This document shows positions 21,958-32,614 of a stretch of 64,000 nucleotides of DNA, piece after piece. A program made the position numbers and the translations under genes. The DNA lies in the NCBI GenBank assembly GCA_002150815.3, contig NDFF03000317.1, positions 248,001 through 312,000 of the forward strand, read 5' to 3'. The notes below the pieces were generated by a model. It was not told where the DNA came from. It did not search any database and worked only from the letters and a program-made list of their open reading frames with translations. Source of the stretch: Grammothele lineata. Taxonomy: Eukaryota > Basidiomycota > Agaricomycetes > Polyporales > Polyporaceae. Position 1 is the first letter of the stretch. Every line of letters starts with the position of its first letter.

Positions 21958-23327
21958 ATATGGTAGTGTGACCGAGTGGCGGGAGGGAATAGCGATGCGG
22001 GTGGGTGCTTATATGGCTTCGCCAGCTACGAGGAAACGTGTACGAACGCGATCCAAGGCGATGAAGGAGGTATCAAGTGCGTCCACAGCTTCTGTCGCAT
22101 TGGAGTTGGACGAAGAGCGCAACGGCGTACGATAGCAGCGGCAGGTGACCGTAGAATTCTGGTGGAAGGGTGAGTATGATGCAGCCGTGAGCAGGGAGGG
22201 AGGACTGACGCGTTTGATGGGGCGTAGATTTCCAGAACGACACAGGATTGGGCGGTTAGTGCACAGAGAGGCGTGAACGAGGTAGGAACGGAGGACTTAC
22301 GAGAGACTGGCCCAGAAATGAGTGAGCGGGCTGTGTGGACGACCCCGTACATGGAGGGGGGCAGTGTGGGGGCGTGAGCGCGACGTGCCGTATCTTCCGA
22401 TGTAAATTCGGCGATAGAGCAAAGTTATACCGTGGGCGAACCAAGAAGGCCGCTGGCGCCTCGTGTCCGACGGAGTCCGTGCTGACATCAGAGCAGGCTT
22501 TCGCATGCAGCGCCTTGCTCGCTCCGAGGCAGTGCGCGCCGTACCTTGCGCACCGGGCGAGCGCTGGACTCTCGGCCGAGTGCAATGGACAGGATGTTGA
22601 CATCTAGCCGAGCCCAAGTGCGAACAGGCACGCCCGGCTGTTTGGTTAATGGTCCGTCGGTCTAGAAGCTGAATAAAGAGGCTCGTTGAAAACGCAAGGC
22701 GTCGGCATTTGTGGGCGCATTAATTAGAGGGGCCTGTACCGCCCTGTGCCAGTGAGGTCATCGTACGACTATCAGCTGGAAGGCAGAATAGCCAGTACAA
22801 GAGACGAGGTCAGATCGATACAGGTTGCTTGCTAGGAGCATAAAGCCTTGGACACGACAGGAATGCAGCCAGAGAGCGACTCCGAAGACTGTGAGAGCTC
22901 CGAGTCCCATGGAAGTTCAAACCGCATAGCGATGACAAACTGAAGATTGAGGCACTCAAAGAAGCTGAGGGAAGAAGGCAGCATCATTGCAGTTCGAAGC
23001 GGAGGAAGAGAACATGGCAGTCGGGAACAAGGAGTGATGCGCTTGCGGTCGTCTCAAGCCGGCTTCCGGCAAAACATCGGATAAATATGTTAATAGTCGT
23101 TAGAAATCGGACTAGCCCCGCATTAATATACATTATTAAGTAGACTAACGGACATAAGCACGGTTCCCTTTACGGATTAGTAGTCCATACTAAGGAATTG
23201 GACATGAGCTCACTCTAAAGCCTACGCCGGCCCAGTTCCCGAGCCTACCCTCGTTCTCGACGCTGACGACGGTGGCGACCTCACGCTTATTTCACGACCA
23301 CGACAACACTTACGACCTCTTGACACT
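21958..23327. other. Intergenic between divergent genes
   Basis: About 1.37 kb. The right part (22660-23250) is AT-richer than its surroundings, with runs such as attaatatacattattaag near 23122. It probably contains the GH5 gene promoter. The frames on the left part have no recognisable content. Confidence 0.4.
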
Positions 23328-26022
23328 ATGCCCCGAGTAACGACGTTCTCACCTGCTACGGGCAAGCCAGTGCCCTCACACTACATTCACACTGCAGACG
23401 CGCAGTTCGTCGACAACGCTGGTCGTACAGTCCTCCTTCGCGGTGTCAATCTCTCTGGGTCGGACAAGGCTCCCATTGGTGCTCAATCTCAATGTCTGGA
23501 CGGTTTCTGGGAGTCGGGCGAGAGCGGGGAGATGAGCTTTGTCGGACGTCCCCTCAACCTTGAGGATGGGTCTGCCGACGTGCACCTTGCACGCCTCAAG
23601 GGGTGGGGTTTCAATACGTTGCGCTATGTTATTACGTGGGAGTCACTAGAGCACGCAGGCCCGTGAGTACTTCTTCTAACACATGTCTCTGCGTCCCTCA
23701 TGATGGAATAGCGGCAAATACGACTACGAGTTCATGGACTACACCGTTCGCGTGCTGCGGAAGTGCAAGGAGTTCGGCTTCCTTGTGTACATGGACCCAC
23801 ACCAGGATATTGTAAGTACTCGTCATACGCTACTTCACCTATGCCTATAACGCTGCACACACCAACCATCCTTTCATATACAGTGGTCACGCTTCTCTGG
23901 TGGCTCTGGCGCTCCCTACTGGACCATCCCAGCTTGCGGTATCAACCCCCGTCACTTCACCGCAACAAAAGGAGCTATCTTGCATTCAGAGTGGCCAACT
24001 GCAGCGGATTCAGACCCTGCGAACCTTCCTGCCATGATCTGGAGTACAAACTACGGACGTCTGGCCTCGCAGACGCTGTTCACGCTGTTCTTTGCCGGGC
24101 GCGAATACGCGCCTAAATGTGTCATCGACGGCCAGAACATCCAAGACTACCTCCAGTCACACTACATCGCTGCGCTAGGTCAGCTGGCTGACCGCATACG
24201 CGACGCTGGTGACCTCTTGGACGAGTGTGTCATCGGGTGGGACAGCATGAATGAGCCATTCGAAGGGTTTTGTACCTATGAGGACCTCAACAAGGTGCCG
24301 ACGAAGCAGGGCTCCACGCTCAAGAAGGGTCCCTTTCCTACCCCCGCCCAGTCATTACGGCTCGGCATGGGCACCGCTCAGGTCGTCGACAGCTGGAAGT
24401 TCACGTCCACCGGGCCCAAGCACGACGGGACCGTCACCATCGACCCGCGCGGGCTGAAGATGTGGGCGGACCCCCAATCCGAGCCCGACGGCGTGCACCC
24501 CAAATGGGGCTGGCGCCGCGACCCTGGGTGGAAGCTCGGCACGTGCATATGGGCCCAGCACGGCGTGTGGGACACCGGAAGCAGGAACGTCCTCGTGCCC
24601 GACTACTTCCGCCGGCTGCGGAATGGGCAGGAGTACGAGTTCATCGAGGAGTTCTGGCGGCCGCATTGGCAGGCGTTCGCGACGCGCATGCGCGAGTCCC
24701 ACCCCGAGGCCATCCTCTTTGTCGCCCCACCTGTTTTCTCCCCACCGCCGCAGCTCGACGAGCGGTATCTCAAGGGCCGGGCCTGTTTGTCCACGCACTA
24801 CTATGACGGCCTCACGCTCGTCACCCGCCATTGGAACTGGTTCAACGCCGACGCGCTCGGCCTAATCAGGGGCAAATACTCCTCGACCCTCCCCGCGGTC
24901 CGGATCGGCGAGAAGGCGATCCGCAAGTCCATCCAGGAGCAGCTGGGATACCTCAAGGACGACGCGAAGATCCTCGGGGCGTACCCGACGATCATCGGCG
25001 AGATCGGCATTCCGTACGACATGGACGGCAAGGCCGCGTACGGCTGGACGGACGGCGGGAAGCACAAGGGCGACTACTCGAACCAGCAGAAGGCTTTGGA
25101 CGCGAGCTTGAACGCCGCGGACGGCCCGAATGCGCTCAATTACACCGTGTGGACTTACTGCCCGGATAACTCGCACGAGTGGGGCGACGGCTGGAACATG
25201 GAGGACCTCAGTCTCTGGAGTACCGACGACCTCGCCCCCGCAGCGCGTTTCCGGATGGGTTCCACCGGGACGTCTTCTGTGTCGCTCTTCAAGAACAAGA
25301 AGGACAAGGTCAGCGTGAGCACGTCCGCCGCTGCGTCCAGCGTCTCCCTCTCCACCCTCGGTGGTGGCAACGGGGGCGACACCCCTTCGGACGGGTCGAC
25401 GCTCGCCTCGAGCCAGCGCTCGCTCGCGGAGTGGGACAACGTGTACGACTTCCTCACCGACGGCGCGCGCGCGCCCAAGGCGTTCGTCCGTCCCTTCCCT
25501 ACCGCAGTCGTCGGCGTCCCCACCGATATCCAGTTCGACATTTCCAAGGCCGAGTTCAAGCTCACCGTACGCGTCCGCCCCGAGGACGCACCGTTAGCCG
25601 AGCGCCTGGGGGTCCCCCCGTCGGCGGCGGGGACGGACGAGGCGGAGCTTCCGACGGAGATCTTCGTGCCCCTCGTGCACTTCGCGAGCGATCGCGTACT
25701 TGTGGGCGAGCTGCCTGGACGGGAGAGCACGCCCCCGTCTCCCACCTCCAACACCGGGGTGTCGAAGGATCCACTGGCGGCGCTCGCGTCAGGGAGCTCG
25801 CTCCTCGCGCTCAACGTGGACGTCTCTGTCGGGCGGTGGGTGGTAGAGGGCCAGACGCTCAAGTGGTGGTACCCCGTGCCTGAAAGCGGACCCGCGCGCG
25901 AGTACACGATAGTGATCCGGCGCGAGGGCGGGGCGATCAAGACGCAGGCAGAGATGGCGAGGCAGGGCGCGGGGGCGTCGTGGCTGGGCTGGTGCTTGGG
26001 CGAGTGCTGCGTTGTCATGTAG
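23328..26022 (+). CDS. GH5 steryl-beta-glucosidase / EGCrP-type glycosidase with CaaX-like tail
   Basis: Three exons encode about 850 residues. The start [16 protein letters not shown] is at ATG 23328. The N-terminal part [14 protein letters not shown] and [20 protein letters not shown] is typical of GH5 TIM barrels of the fungal EGCrP2/Sgl1 (GH5_12) group, which hydrolyse ergosteryl glucoside or fungal glucosylceramide. The acid/base Glu lies in [13 protein letters not shown]; the nucleophile Glu in [15 protein letters not shown] beta-sandwich domain follows from about residue 690 ([17 protein letters not shown]), interrupted by a Ser/Thr-rich insert. There is no signal peptide, which fits intracellular action. 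The last residues, GECCVVM, form a CaaX-like box with an adjacent Cys, suggesting prenylation and membrane anchoring. The 3' end of this gene lies inside the tandem duplication and reappears in broken form at 28940-29270. Confidence 0.88.
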
Positions 26023-28906
26023 CCGTGGCCGTTGGTTCGTTCATAGGTGGACTTGTGTACGTACGGTTTGGATTCTAGGTTGGATAGGCTGCTATTGTAT
26101 TGTAACATAGTTTCTTGGAACCTGCTTATCCTGCACTATAGGACATCTACGTGAACACGGTGCAAGTCCATTGTCTTCGCTAGCTTCGAACACGAGTGCG
26201 TGTGTATCATGCTGCATCTGTCGGATGCGAACTCGGAGTTCTGGGATCTCCTTCCTCCTCGACGAGGGGCTCTTCGTGACCCTCCTCGTTCGCATGGTGG
26301 GCCGTAGAGTCCAATGCATGACCGATGGACGCTCCAAAGGCGCTGTCCGTCCCCGAAGTGCCCACCATCGCAAAGTTCAGTCCCCCGCTATTCGACTCGG
26401 AAACAATGTAGTCGTCGATCTGTCGAGACGAGAAAATCCAGTCATCCTGGTTGAGATTGAAGGCGGAGCGCGCGTTCGCGGCTTGCAGCTCGAGGAGGAA
26501 ACGCGTCATGAGGACAGTCGTGATCCTGTGCGGGGTATGGGACGTCCTCCCAGGAATCAGATGAATGCCAAGACAAGGGAGGGCGCCCCGTCAAGCAATG
26601 AAAAATCAGCACGTACGGTTCTGTGAGTTGTGGCGCGAAGCTGAATGGATTGGGGAAGACCTTGGCTAGAGCCTGAGTTCCCCGTGATTAGCGTTAAGTG
26701 GTGGTAGGATATTGATGTGAGTACGATGTCTGTACTTACGCTGGCGGGTACAATTATGACGACAATGGGAAAGAGATTCAAGATCGTCAAAGTGCTAGAC
26801 ATCAGGTTTGAACGCTGTCGTCAAACGCCTCCGTGAAACTTGGGAGACCGTCTGGCTTACACGAAGTAGATGTTCCCTTGGCTCGGGAGAAGGATCAGTC
26901 AATGTGATCTATGGTTGGGCGGGAAAACACACACCTTCACGAAACAGGACATCAGAAAGCGATACGGTTCTTTCCACCAGCATGGCTGGGCTTTTGATCT
27001 GCTTCCGCAGAAAATACCACGTAGCCACGATGAGCAGGAAGTCTGACGCTACCGTGCATGAACGAGCCAGAAATGTCCCTGTCAATAGTAAATCTTTGTC
27101 CGTCTGTCTGTCAAGAGGAATACGTCACACAACCTACAGCTGGGAGAGCAATCGTCAAGCGAGATCCTGTAGGAGAAACAGGAATCGCTCTTACATTTTC
27201 AGCAATGCAGGAGTAAAATCGCCAACTTCTCCGCAGCCGCCAAAGGACCCCGGCATCCAAGCGATACCATTGACGTTGAAGCCAAATTGGCTCTACAGCC
27301 CCTCTCAGGAAGCAAGCTTGCGAGGGGGAGATGAGATACATACAAGTTGCGTACCAGCGGGGACAAGGCCAAGTACAAATACGCAAAGAGCGAATGGCCA
27401 GTTCTTTCCTGTTAGCGCAAAACCACGTAAAGCTGAAGACGCTGAGATGAGGTTCGTTACAATCGTTCGATACGAAATAAATAAGATGAAGAACCCACAC
27501 GCCCATAGTCCGTACTGCATGATCGCCACTATCAAGTCAGTTTTGACCAGATCGCCGCAGCTGTAGCAAATTGAGTTGAGTACATAACTCGAGACGTGAA
27601 GGATTCACCTCTACATAACAGTTCTGTATCAATACTACGGGACAGAAATGCTCGAAGGCCCGTAATACCGTGATGCATACCTTGTCATTATCAGCGAACA
27701 ATTGACACAGGTTGACGATGGGGCGTAATAATCCCAAATATCTATTGAAGAAGAACAAAAAGAGTATGGAGGACCACCTCGTCGTCCAAAAGTACTGAGC
27801 CTCGCGAGAGAAAGTCACAAGGAAGTCGTATATCAATAGCGCTGTCCAATATGCCACGTGAGTCCACGCAAAGCGAACCTTTGAAATTCGTGGCACTCAC
27901 TGACCCCTGCACATATGATGGTGTTTGGCGCGAAGCTGATAACAACGGTAAGTTTAAGCACATCGATCGAGACTCACTTCAACTTACAAAGCAGAATACG
28001 TTACAATGCCCTCGAAGGACGAAGACATGCTGTCAGATGTAGACGCAAGTTGTACGGGGCAGTTGGGGGGAAACCATGAGAGTACACGTATGTATTTCAC
28101 CTCATAAGAGCCGCTAAAACGCCGTAAGTATCACAGGTTCCGTGTGGTACGACATATTCACATATGCGGCCTCCCTAGCATGTTGTGCTCACGCAATTGC
28201 AAATATTGATGGGGGGAGCATGTTCGTGTGGTTAGGCTGTGAACAAAACGCACTGCGCAGACTTGAAGTCATGGTTACGTGAGAGAGGACAAGTCGCGCA
28301 GCGAGGCAGATCGTGAACGTCGATCCTACATTCGTGATCCTCTGGATTTGACACGTATATATGAAGAGCATACACCAGATATCGAGTACGTCGCGTCTGA
28401 AAGAAAAGCGAGAGACGCGAGTCCTCGACTCTTCACGGCAGCGGAAACGGATATTAAGTAGGGAAAAGGATCCAATTGTGAGGTGAACGGTAATGTATAC
28501 ATACGAGGCGTGTGCCAGAACCGCCTCAGGAATCAACAGAGGAAAGCGTGCGAAGCTATGTGTATGAGAATAGATATAGTAGTACAGCTCACCGTTACGC
28601 TTCCCAGAATCTACCGCCCTATCCCTGGTAGCGGCATCCTAAGGCCCGCGTAAATCTGCTTCAATTGAGGCATTCCAAGTGGATTTAATTGAATTGTCAG
28701 GGGAGATGGCCTTGCAACGGAAGGCGACCGGGACAAGGTTTAAGATTGCGAAGTGCACAGAACTGCGGCAAGGTGTTAGATTGTTGAGCAGTCATTTGTC
28801 GGAGGTGTGTGTATATGGTGAGAGGAAACGAAAACTTGAACGCCGAGGGACTGGTTTTATGGCGTCTACAGTGGCCCGACACCGGTACGGCGCCCAGCGC
28901 TTCGTG
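25463..28906. repeat. Tandem segmental duplication, unit 1
   Basis: The first of two direct copies, about 3.4 kb. It begins within the GH5 coding region near the cgcgcccaaggcg stretch and covers the GH5 3' end, the whole DUF6533 gene and its upstream spacer. It ends around the cagcgcttcg at 28898-28907. Matching landmarks in the second unit appear in the same order and orientation, for example taacatagtttcttggaacc at 26102 and 29360. Confidence 0.85.
26207..28028 (-). CDS. DUF6533-type multi-pass membrane protein, copy A
   Basis: A multi-exon gene from ATG 28028 (MSSSFEGIVTYSA) to the stop at 26207-26209. The DUF6533 core is TLLIYDFLVTFSREAQYFW followed by FNRYLGLL, the N-terminal signature of a large family of seven-helix proteins expanded in Agaricomycetes. 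Later exons carry LRGFALTGKNWPFALC and LGLVPAGTQL, then SCTVASDFLLIVATWYFL and a final exon with MTRFLLELQAAN. That exon continues into an acidic, Ser-rich cytosolic tail. The intron before TLLIYDF uses GTGAGT..GAACAG/GGACAG, and the one before SALRGFAL uses GT..CTCAG. Orientation and tail resemble GPCR-like proteins, but no ligand or function is known for the family. It converges with the GH5 gene, 184 bp apart. About 330 residues. Confidence 0.8.
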
Positions 28907-28939
28907 GTAATATTCAGTGGCACGTGCGCTCAGCGCTCA
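28029..28939. other. Upstream spacer of copy A and duplication junction
   Basis: About 0.9 kb without a gene. It contains the start region and promoter of copy A and ends at the join between the two duplication units around 28907-28940. The same spacer, diverged, lies at 31330-32196. Confidence 0.5.
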
Positions 28940-29270
28940 GCGCGCGCCGCGCGCCCAAGGCGTGCGTCCTCTCCTTCCCCACAGCAGTCGTCGGCGTCCC
29001 CACCGACATCGAAATCGACATCGCAAAGGCGGAGCTGAAGCTCACCGTACGCGTGCGCACGGAGGACGCGTGTCCGTCGGTGTTCGGTGGACGCTCAAAT
29101 TGTGGTACCCCGTGCCCGCGAGCGGACCCGCGCACAAGTACTACACGATAATGATTCGGCGCGGAGGCGACGCGATTAAAGCTCAGATGGAGGTGGCAAG
29201 GGCCGCAAGGCGGGACACGGGTGCCTCGTGGTCTGGGTGGTCCTTCTACGAGTGCTGCATCGTCATGTAG
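28940..29270 (+). pseudogene. Broken 3' fragment of the GH5 gene
   Basis: Duplicated remnant of the GH5 C-terminus. The first part reads [20 protein letters not shown] in one frame. The second part reads LKLWYPVPASGPAHKYYTIM and ends YECCIVM in another frame. Compared with the parent, about 250 bp between these parts (25600-25850) is missing and the frame shifts at the joint. There is no start codon with an upstream catalytic barrel, so no enzyme can be made. The CaaX-like end is still visible as CIVM. The piece is explained by the left border of the tandem duplication falling inside the GH5 coding region. Confidence 0.85.
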
Positions 29271-29463
29271 ACGTGGCCGTCCGATTGTTCATGCATGCCA
29301 GTGGGTGGACTCGTACCTACGGTTTGGAACTTTGGATTGAATAGGCTACTACTGTATTGTAACATAGTTTCTTGGAACCTACTTATTCTGCACTAGGACA
29401 TCTACTAAACACGTTCCAAGTCGAACATCATGACTAGCTTCAAAGACGGCGAGTGCATATGCA

Positions 29464-31329
29464 TCATGCTGCGTCTGTCGGATGCGAACTGGGAGTTCTT
29501 AGGCCTCTTTCCTCCTCCACGGGTTGCTCTTCATATCTCTCCTCGTTCGCATGATGGGCCGTTGAGTCCAATGCATGGCCGATAGATGCTCCAAAGACGC
29601 TGTCCGTTGCTGAATTGCCGAACATCGCAAAAATCAGCCCCCCGCCACTCGACTCGGGGCTAATGTCGTCGTCGACCTGTCGGGACGAGAAAATCCAATC
29701 GTCTCGGTTGAGATTAAAGTCGTGCGAATTCGCGGCTTGTAGCTCGAGAAGAAAACGCGTCATTAGTATGGTCGTTATCCTGTGCGGGACACGAGATGTC
29801 CTCCCAAATCAGATCAAATATACGAGTAGAAGGCGCATGCTCCAAGCTGGCAAGCATCGTCGCCAGAAAGAGCAATACTTACGGTTCTGTGAGTTGCGGC
29901 GCGAAGCTAAAGGGGTCGGGAACGATGTTTAGAACCTGATACATGATGTCAGCGTCGACCCGTCAGTAGTAATGTACTGGAGCGAGGTATATGACATCCG
30001 TACTTACACTGGCAGGTGCAATTATGGCAATAATCGGCAAGAAATTCAAGGCTGTCAGCGTCCTATATCGAAGGTGAGCGCAGTCACACTGATAGGATTG
30101 TATTGCTTACACAAAATAAATATTCCCTTGGCATGGAAGATATATCAGTCAATTACGGCACACAATCGACCAGGGAAACACACCTTCGCGGAACAATACG
30201 TCGGAGAGCGAGACGGCTCTTTTCACAAGTAGAGCTGGACTCTTTATTTGCTTCCGCATAAAATACCATGTAGCCGCGGCGAGAAGAAAGTCCGATGCTA
30301 CCGTGCAAGAGCGGCCTAGTAACGTCCCTGTCAATAAACCCTCAGTTGTCGATTTCTCGGACAAGATGCATCAAGCAACGTACAGCTGCAGAAAAAGTGA
30401 GCGGGTTAAATTCTGATGAAAGAGAATTGCTCTGACCATTTCAGTAACACAGGGGTAAAATTACCTATTTCACCGCAACCTCCGAAGGACCCTGGAGGCC
30501 AGACGAGTCCACTGACGTTGAAGCCAAATTGACTCTACTATTCTCATGAGCACAGCTTGCGACGGCGATAAAGAGAGCTTACAAGTTCCGTACCAGCTGG
30601 GACGAGGCCAAGCACGAAAACACAAACAGCAAACGGCCAATTCTTTCCAGTCAACGCAAAGCCACGCAGGGCTGAGAATGCTAAAGATAGAGAAATGAAA
30701 AACTCTGTCAGACTTCTTTGTCTAAGACAAACCGGATGAGACACTGACACGCCCATAGCCCGTACTGCATACTCGTGACTATCAAGTCAGTTTTGACCAG
30801 GTTACCGCAGCTGCGGGAGTATAAGCTGAATACATAACTCGGGCGTGTGAATGGTAGATGTCACGAAGAATGTACCTCTATATAACAATCCCAAATCAGT
30901 ACCACGGTAGTAAAGTAATCTAGTCCTCGTGATGCGGTGACGCGTACCTGATTATTATCTACAGTGAACAGTTGATACAGGTTGACGATCGGATGCAACA
31001 ACCCAAGGTATCTGTTGAAGAAGAATAGAAAGAACATGGTAGACCACCTCCTCTTCCAGAAGTATTGAGCCTCGCGAGGGAAGGTAATAAGGAAGTCATA
31101 TATTAACAGCGCTGTTCAATACGCCGCATAAGTCTACAGGTGGTGCAAAGCAGTCTCGGCGTCAACGAGACGGGCTGTGGCACTCACTGATTCCTGCACA
31201 TATGGTGGAGTTCGCCGTGAAACTGATAACAGCGGTAAGTCCAAGCACATTTATTAGAAGCCAATCAGCTCACAGAGAAGAATACGTCGCAATAACTTGG
31301 GGTGGTGAGCCGAGGCCCAAGGAAGACAT
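29464..31329 (-). CDS. DUF6533-type multi-pass membrane protein, copy B
   Basis: The duplicate of the gene at 26207, with the same exon plan. It starts at ATG 31329 (MSSLGLGSPPQVIATYSS), so the first exon has diverged and is five codons longer than in copy A. The core is TLLIYDFLITFPREAQYFW with FNRYLGLLHPIVNLYQLF. Then come SALRGFALTGKNWPFAVCVF, SCTVASDFLLAAATWYF, and the last exon MTRFLLELQAANSHDFNLNR with a tail ending SSHPTDAA, as in copy A. All major exons remain open when spliced at the sites used in copy A. A TGA at 31116-31118 falls inside an intron. The gene is therefore probably functional. The proteins look roughly 75-85% alike in the last exon by eye, with most change in the N-terminus and the tail. 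Confidence 0.75.
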
Positions 31330-32614
31330 ACGACTTGTATGAGAGGGTCGGAGAGAAAGAACTCTGGGGCCCAAGTACAGGGATGGCTCCTTATAAGAGC
31401 AGCAAATACTACCGTAGGTATCGGAGTTCCAGTGCGGCACGGCATGCAAACATATACCGGAGTCTTCAGCATGATGTGGTCACGCAATTGCATATATACG
31501 AGGGGAGACTCGGAACACGATTATGTGGTTAGGCTGTGAACGAAACACACTGCGCAAAGAGTCATAGTTACGCGAAAGCGGCAGAGTCACTGAGCGGCGC
31601 TGACAGAAATTTTGATTCTACCGTCTCTGAGACTCAGCCGTCACAATGCAGTTATACGTTGGGCTCCGAATTTGACACGTATTGCAAACATGCATGCTGA
31701 GTACACCGTAGCTTGGAGAGAGAAGCGAAAGTCGTAGGCTCTCTACGGCGATGCACACGGATATCATGCAGTGGGAGAAAGTCAATCGTCACAAGTGAAA
31801 GGTGATGTATGAAAGGAGTGTTTCAGAACCGCGTCAGAAATTAACAGATGAAAACTATACAGAGGGTAACCAATATGGAGGCATAACTTACCACTACCTA
31901 TCGAAAACCCTTGCTAAGCGGCAACATCCCGAGACCCGCGGAGATCTGCTTCAATTGAGGCATTTGGGGTGGATTCAGTTCGATCATATGTTGGGAAACC
32001 TGGGCGTTCAACAGAAGGCGAGGAAGGCAAACAATGAGATTGAGAAGGGCGCAGGATCGAGACGAGGAGTTAGATTAACTGGCAGTTGCCTACCGGAGGA
32101 GGGTGTCACTGAATATGGTGGGAGGAAACCAAAACGTCAAGGGACCCGTTCAGTTCCGAAGCTGAGTCGGACACACAGGTACAGCGTCTAGCGCTTCGCA
32201 GCTGGCGCACTTGGCACAGCTCTGGCAGCGCGCCGGCAGCCCCGCCAGCCTTGCGAACACGTGTAATCATCTCAAGTCCAGTCTGATATCGTTTCGGCGT
32301 ACCTTTAACTTGACTCGTGCGACCTCTACAAACAACGATCTCACGAGCAGGGAGAAACAAGCACCGCCAGCAAAGGCCGGCCCCGCGGGCTCACGGCGGC
32401 TATTATTACACGGTGATTATGGGTGGCGACCCAGTACAACGATGTACTGCCAGCCATGGAGTATGCTCGCACCAAGAGTCTCTCACGTATCTTTGTCGAT
32501 ATGCAGCTACTGAGCGCGCTCATCCCACATCCCCTCCAATATCAAATCCGACAAGTGAGTACTACCGTCACGGTACCACCGGCGACGCTGAAGAACAAAT
32601 ACGCTAGGACGATC
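31330..32614. other. Spacer of copy B and region beyond duplication
   Basis: About 1.3 kb. The left part to 32196 is the duplicated spacer. The rest, to the stop of the F-box gene at 32615, shows open frames (32211-32513, 32423-32680) with no recognisable domain. Confidence 0.45.
31389..31397 (-). promoter_or_regulatory. TATA-like box of DUF6533 copy B
   Basis: On the minus strand the site reads cttataagg, about 60 bp before ATG 31329. The matching place in copy A (28100-28109) reads cttatgagg, which is a weaker TATA match. Assignment rests on position and sequence only. Confidence 0.3.

Larger units (their letters stand above)
28940..32196. repeat. Tandem segmental duplication, unit 2
   Basis: The second direct copy, about 3.26 kb. 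It holds the broken GH5 end, the second DUF6533 gene and a spacer ending at tagcgcttcg (32188-32197). Small insertions, deletions and many substitutions separate it from unit 1, so the duplication is not very recent. Confidence 0.83.

Noticed and set aside
30690..30770. Apparent 11-base insertion and frameshift in copy B before SALRGFAL
   Set aside because: Both copies have an intron at this place (GTCAGT or GTGGGT donor, CTTTAG or CTCAG acceptor). The length difference is in the intron, so the frame is kept.
31116..31118. In-frame TGA suggesting that DUF6533 copy B is a pseudogene
   Set aside because: The TGA is in frame only if the intron ends early. In both copies the GTGAGT donor and the acceptor at GGACAG/GAACAG place this codon inside the intron, and the spliced frame (ITLLIYDF) stays open.
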